The position numbers were made by a program, and so were the translations under genes. Shown here one piece after another: positions 6,485 to 9,651 of a stretch of 9,651 bases of DNA. A model generated the notes under the pieces. That model made no database searches. It worked only from the letters and a program-made list of their open reading frames with translations, and had not been told where the DNA came from. Origin of the DNA: JAXFQS01 sp051892815 (GTDB taxonomy: Bacteria; Verrucomicrobiota; Kiritimatiellia; RFP12; DVOR01); contig JBJFGP010000197.1 in assembly GCA_051892815.1 (NCBI GenBank), forward strand, positions 1-9,651, given 5' to 3'. The number at the start of each line of letters is the position of its first letter. Position 1 is the first letter of the stretch.

Positions 6485-7266
6485 TGCTGTTCATTCCACA
6501 GGAAGCCTGATAGCGGCGAAGAGGCGTCGGCCTCAAGTTTCGCGGCTCTCGGTCGGGCCTCGAGCTCCAGTTCGGCGGATTCCACGGCCTTGGCGAAGGC
6601 GCAGGCCATCTTGACGGGATCTTCTGCCGCGGCAATCGCGGTATTGACCAGTACTGCGCTGGCCCCCAACTCTATTGCATCCGCGGCGTGCGAGGGCAAA
6701 CCGAGCCCTGCGTCGACTATCACTGGAACCGTGGCATTCTCGATAATCGTCTGAACCATATCTCGCGTACGAAGCCCTCGATTGGTGCCTATCGGCGCGC
6801 CCAAGGGCATCACGGCGACGCACCCGACATCTTCCAATCTCTTGGCCAGCAGCGGGTCTGCGTTGATGTACGGCAGAACCTTGAAACCTTCGGCCGCCAG
6901 AACCTTAGCGGCCTGGTAGGTCTCGATTGGGTCTGGCAGCAAGTGGGCCAAATTGGGGGTCAACTCTAGTTTGACCCAATCGAACCCGGCGGCGTCACGG
7001 GCAATGCGGGCAATGCGCACGGCTTCCTCGGCCGTTCGCGCGCCGGAGGTGTTTGGGACGATGGTCAGCCGGGAGCGGTCGAGCGCGGAGAGAAGCGCGT
7101 CCGTCTCCGTGGGCTTGTCGAGGTCGACCCGGCGCAGCGCCACGGTGACCAGTTGCGCGCCGGAACGCTCGATTGCCTGCGCCATCTGGGTTGCGGAGGC
7201 GAACTTCCCGGTGCCGATGAATAGGCGAGAATTGAAGCATTTCCCGCCTAGGATAAGGGTACTCAT
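6481..7266 (-). CDS. thiG: Thiazole synthase ThiG
   Basis: The 261-residue protein is ThiG, a TIM-barrel enzyme. It joins 1-deoxy-D-xylulose 5-phosphate, dehydroglycine and sulfur from the ThiS thiocarboxylate to make the thiazole phosphate of thiamine. The N-terminal FIGTGKF is at 16-22 and VALRRVD at 42-48. The Schiff-base lysine is K99 in WVKLELTP. The phosphate-binding stretches MPLGAPIGTNRG and VDAGLGLPSHAA follow, and the LVNTAIAAA strand lies near the end. No key residue is missing. It follows the HydE-ThiS fusion gene by 39 bases with no recognisable Shine-Dalgarno sequence before its ATG, so it may depend on coupling or a leaderless-like mechanism. No TPP riboswitch is evident upstream and no thiF, thiC, thiE or thiH is in the window. 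Confidence 0.96.
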   Translation of the reverse strand: MSTLILGGKCFNSRLFIGTGKFASATQMAQAIERSGAQLVTVALRRVDLDKPTETDALLSALDRSRLTIVPNTSGARTAEEAVRIARIARDAAGFDWVKLELTPNLAHLLPDPIETYQAAKVLAAEGFKVLPYINADPLLAKRLEDVGCVAVMPLGAPIGTNRGLRTRDMVQTIIENATVPVIVDAGLGLPSHAADAIELGASAVLVNTAIAAAEDPVKMACAFAKAVESAELELEARPRAAKLEADASSPLSGFLWNEQQ

Positions 7267-7305
7267 ATTGGTAGGATTTGGGTTAGAAGGTGGGTAGGAA
7301 TGGGA

Positions 7306-8412
7306 CTAGCCGCCGCCAACGAATGTGATGACTTCGAGGGTATCTCCTGGCTTCAGCACTGTCTGCGGGCGTGCGCCGGACTGGACAATGGCTCCGTTGA
7401 CTTCCGTGGCGACCTGCCCCCGCACGCCAAGGCAGGAGAGCGCCGCAGAGAGCGTACAGGGCAAGGGGAGCGGACGCGGCTTTCCGTTGACTGTGACGCC
7501 GTTGGAAAGCGGGTTGCGGTCACCCCACTCGTCGATGGGGTCGAGCCCAAGTCTGCGCAGGTCGGGCAACAAGGTCTCGGCCAACTGCTCAGGCGTCTCG
7601 TCCACCCCCGGCTTGCCGGGATAGAGCAGGTAATCGCCCCGGCAATCGGTCGGCGTGAAGTTCGGCATGTAGACATCCACAAAGCCGGAAAGAAGAAGTT
7701 TTCTGCGACCTCCGGGCTCCAATGCGTCGAACGCGGTCGTGGCCGGAATGCGCGCCTTGGGGAGGACTTCCCGTAGGCGGCGAATCGTCCGGTAGTAAGG
7801 CTCCAGCGAGGCGAATTCGGACCTTGCCCCGGCAAGCGGAGTTTGGGGATTGGGAATGAAAGGGCCACATCCGACCATATCAGGTTGGAGCGCGGCAGTA
7901 AAGGCGATTTCTTGCTCAAGATCCGCCTCGGTCTGCCCCGGGAGACCAATCATAAAACCAGTACCGACCCACAGCCCCGCCTGGCGAATATCCCTAAGAC
8001 AGGCAAGCCTCTGTTCGAGGGTCTCATCCGGATGAATGGCCGCGAATCGTGCAGGATTGGAAGTCTCAAAGCGAAGCAGATACCGGTCGGCTCCGGCGGC
8101 ACGATAGGCTGCAAGCTGAGGCAAGGTTTTGACGCCGAGAGAGAGTGTGACGGCAGGAAATTGCAATTCGCCCTTGAGGCGGCGTACTACCTCGCAAATG
8201 AACTCGTCATCGAGCGCCGGATGGTCGCCTGCCTGGAGCACAATCGTCCCACATCCAGCCTGCCGGACAGTTGCTGCGGCGGCTAGAATCCGATCAGAGT
8301 CGAGGCAATAGCGGTGGACAGCCGTATTGGCGGCGCGGATGCCGCAGTAAAGGCAGTTATTGCGGCAACGGTTGGAAACTTCGACAATGCCGCGCAGCCA
8401 GATAGGCTTCAT
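7306..8412 (-). CDS. Fusion protein: HydE-like radical SAM enzyme with a C-terminal ThiS sulfur-carrier domain
   Basis: The 368-residue protein has two parts. Residues 1 to about 290 form a radical SAM TIM barrel with the CX3CX2C iron-sulfur motif at C16, C20 and C23. Its elements WLRGIVEVSNRC, CLYCGIR, VLQAGD, DRYLLRFETSNP, GFMIGLPGQTE, GPFIPNPQTPL, IPATTAFDALEP and YLLYPGKPG are those of HydE, the [FeFe]-hydrogenase maturase, and do not match ThiH. Residues about 305-368 form a complete ThiS fold (GVTVNGKP at the start, ATEVNG, LKPGDTLEVITFVGGG at the end). The Gly-Gly tail is free at the C-terminus, as needed for thiocarboxylate formation. The 40-50 residues that normally precede the barrel in HydE are absent, because the ATG overlaps the stomatin stop (ATGA). 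thiG follows directly. The hydrogenase partners HydF and HydG are not in the window. I infer a role in thiazole or other sulfur chemistry; classical H-cluster assembly is less likely but not excluded. Confidence 0.88.
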   Translation of the reverse strand: MKPIWLRGIVEVSNRCRNNCLYCGIRAANTAVHRYCLDSDRILAAAATVRQAGCGTIVLQAGDHPALDDEFICEVVRRLKGELQFPAVTLSLGVKTLPQLAAYRAAGADRYLLRFETSNPARFAAIHPDETLEQRLACLRDIRQAGLWVGTGFMIGLPGQTEADLEQEIAFTAALQPDMVGCGPFIPNPQTPLAGARSEFASLEPYYRTIRRLREVLPKARIPATTAFDALEPGGRRKLLLSGFVDVYMPNFTPTDCRGDYLLYPGKPGVDETPEQLAETLLPDLRRLGLDPIDEWGDRNPLSNGVTVNGKPRPLPLPCTLSAALSCLGVRGQVATEVNGAIVQSGARPQTVLKPGDTLEVITFVGGG

Positions 8413-9323
8413 GGTGCAGGCTTGGAAGAGGCGACGGTGGCGGCTATCTTCACGATCCCGGCGATGTCGGCAACATTGGCGGGGAGTATGATGGTGTTGT
8501 TGGTTTTCGCGAGTTTGCCGAACTCCCCAATATACTGTTCAGCGAGGCGAAGGTTGACCGCCTGATCGCCCCCGGGATTGATAATTGCCTGAGCGATGGA
8601 GCGGATACCTTGGGCAGTGGCTTCGGCTACGAGGGCGATTTCGCGGGCACGACCTTCGGCCTCGTTGATACGGCGCTGTTTTTCGCCTTCGGAGCGTTCG
8701 ATTGCCTGTTGGCGGTCTCCTTCTGCGCGGTTGATGACGGACTGCTTTTCACCCTCGGACTCGGCAACCATGGCGCGTTTTTCGCGCTCAGCGCGCATCT
8801 GTTTTTCCATGGCGTCGCGGATAGACTGGGGGGGCGTGATGGACTTGATTTCGTAGCGTGTGACCTTGATGCCCCAAGGGTCGGATGCCTTGTCGAGCAC
8901 GTCGCAGACGGCGGTGTTGATAGCGGAGCGTTCCTCGAAGGTGCGGTCGAGTTCGAGTTTGCCGATTTCGGAGCGGATGGTGGTCTGGGCTAGATTGATG
9001 GAGGCGGCGAGGTAGTCGCTCACGCCGTAGGAGGCTCGGGCGGGATCCATCACGCGCATATAGAGCACGCCGTCGACATCCACGGCGATGTTGTCTTTGG
9101 TGATGCACTGCTGGGGGAGGACGTCGATGACTTGCTCTTTGAGGGTATGGCTGTAGGCGACGCGGTCGAGCACGGGGATGAGCACATGGGGCCCGGCGTC
9201 GAGCACGCGGTCGAATTTGCCCAGTCGTTCGACGACGAAGGCTTTGTTCTGCGGGACGATTTTGAAGCCGGCGGCGATGATGAAGAGCACCAGCAGGGAG
9301 ACGATTATGGCGAGCGGCAACAT
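8409..9323 (-). CDS. Stomatin/paraslipin-type SPFH membrane protein (QmcA-like)
   Basis: The 304-residue protein has an N-terminal membrane anchor (residues 2-19) and then an SPFH/band 7 domain from about 20 to 175, containing VPQNKAFVVERLGKF, GPHVLIPVLDRVAY and the stomatin signature region ITKDNIAVDVDGVLYMRV. A long charged helix with an 11-residue repeat (190-233) follows, then a C-terminal segment with NTIILPANVADI. Such proteins form ring or cage oligomers at the inner membrane and are linked to membrane microdomains and proteolysis control. The start has AAGGAG seven bases upstream. That site lies inside the end of the nfeD-like gene, only five bases away, so the two are coupled as in most stomatin/NfeD operons. 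A C7 run in the coding strand (plus-strand 8828-8834) encodes Pro-Pro at 164-165. Confidence 0.93.
   Translation of the reverse strand: MLPLAIIVSLLVLFIIAAGFKIVPQNKAFVVERLGKFDRVLDAGPHVLIPVLDRVAYSHTLKEQVIDVLPQQCITKDNIAVDVDGVLYMRVMDPARASYGVSDYLAASINLAQTTIRSEIGKLELDRTFEERSAINTAVCDVLDKASDPWGIKVTRYEIKSITPPQSIRDAMEKQMRAEREKRAMVAESEGEKQSVINRAEGDRQQAIERSEGEKQRRINEAEGRAREIALVAEATAQGIRSIAQAIINPGGDQAVNLRLAEQYIGEFGKLAKTNNTIILPANVADIAGIVKIAATVASSKPAP
8625..8756 (-). repeat. Four 11-residue repeats in the stomatin coiled-coil
   Basis: Residues 190-233 read as four consecutive 11-residue units, each starting with Glu-Gly: EGEKQSVINRA, EGDRQQAIERS, EGEKQRRINEA and EGRAREIALVA. In DNA this is a diverged 33-base period. 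An 11-residue period suits the right-handed or nearly straight coiled-coil known for SPFH oligomers; similar EGEKQ-type repeats are usual in this family. Confidence 0.8.
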
Positions 9324-9327
9324 GGCT

Positions 9328-9651
9328 TTACTCCTTGGGTTGAACGGTCAATGTCACATTCTCGTGGCCGACTACGGTCACGACTGTTCCGGGGTCGAGG
9401 GGTTGGTTGGCGACGGCTTTCCACTCGGAACCGTCAAGTTCCACGCGTCCGGCTTCCGGGGGGGCGATCCGCCCGACGACCACGGCGGTCTTCCCCTTGA
9501 GATCGAAGACCGAGTAGGCGGTCCGACGCGCCCCGAGCCGGCGCATCAGCACTGGGCGCAGGGTTGCTAGGCTGGCCACCGAGAGTCCGCTGAAGAGCAG
9601 CAGTTGCCACGCCACCGCCAGGTTCGGGACGCACTGGACAATCCCGGCCGT
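9328..9651 (-). CDS. NfeD-like membrane protein, N-terminus outside the window
   Basis: The last 107 residues of a protein are visible, with the frame open to the window edge; a GTG at 9615 is an internal codon rather than the start. A hydrophobic segment (WQLLLFSGLSVASLATLRPVL within the first 35 residues) ends in the basic LMRRLGARR typical of the short NfeD type. A small OB-fold-like beta domain follows, with GKTAVVVGRIAPPEAGRV, the DGSEWKAVA element and a last strand at VVTVVGHENVTLTV. NfeD proteins are membrane partners of stomatin and flotillin homologues, which fits the stomatin gene five bases downstream. Its stop overlaps the ribosome binding site of that gene. Confidence 0.88.
   Translation of the reverse strand, partial: TAGIVQCVPNLAVAWQLLLFSGLSVASLATLRPVLMRRLGARRTAYSVFDLKGKTAVVVGRIAPPEAGRVELDGSEWKAVANQPLDPGTVVTVVGHENVTLTVQPKE

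Noticed and set aside
8344..8412. Reading the radical SAM domain as ThiH because thiG is adjacent
   Set aside because: The sequence around the cluster and the LRFETS, GLPGQT and GPFIPNPQTPL elements match HydE, not the ThiH tyrosine lyase as I remember it.
8828..8834. G7 run (C7 in the stomatin coding strand) as a frameshift or phase-variable site
   Set aside because: It encodes Pro-Pro at a usual family position and the frame is intact on both sides, so no frameshift is evident.

Overview
This window is about 60 percent G+C by eye and looks like bacterial chromosome with ordinary housekeeping and envelope genes. A Tat-exported Gfo/Idh/MocA oxidoreductase, a DUF805 protein and polyprenyl-phosphate sugar enzymes would suit a member of the Planctomycetota-Verrucomicrobiota-Lentisphaerota group or a similar environmental lineage. 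That placement is inference from gene families only. I saw no phage, transposase, CRISPR, tRNA or rRNA.

Left part (1-4860). The end of an unrecognised gene (1-213, +) is followed 34 bases later by a secreted Gfo/Idh/MocA oxidoreductase (248-1663, +), which ends at a clear hairpin terminator. Next is a compact inverted repeat with a third, degenerate copy that runs into the end of convergent mnmA (1821-2879, -), which encodes the tRNA 2-thiouridylase. mnmA and serS (3041-4318, +) diverge from a 161-base region where a promoter can be proposed for each. Both act on translation, one by tRNA thiolation and one by serine charging. A small membrane protein of the DUF805 family follows (4430-4786, +), and a long hairpin separates it from the convergent genes on the right.

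Right part (4860-9651). Six genes lie on the minus strand, packed as one operon that enters the window at its right edge. In transcription order they are a partial nfeD-like gene, a stomatin/paraslipin gene, a radical SAM gene, thiG, a dolichol-phosphate-mannose-synthase-like glycosyltransferase and a UbiA-family decaprenyl-phosphate phosphoribosyltransferase-like gene. Four of the five junctions are overlaps or gaps of 1-5 bases; the fifth gap is 39 bases.

The most notable gene is the radical SAM gene (7306-8412). Its N-terminal 300 or so residues look like HydE, the [FeFe]-hydrogenase maturase. Its last 64 residues are a complete ThiS-like sulfur carrier ending in Gly-Gly-Gly, and thiG, the partner of ThiS, comes immediately after it. 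This suggests that a HydE-type radical enzyme has been recruited to thiazole synthesis or a related sulfur chemistry. The last two genes both act on polyprenyl phosphate and probably supply lipid-linked sugars to the envelope. The NfeD/stomatin pair is a membrane-organising module. Why these three functions share a transcript is unknown.
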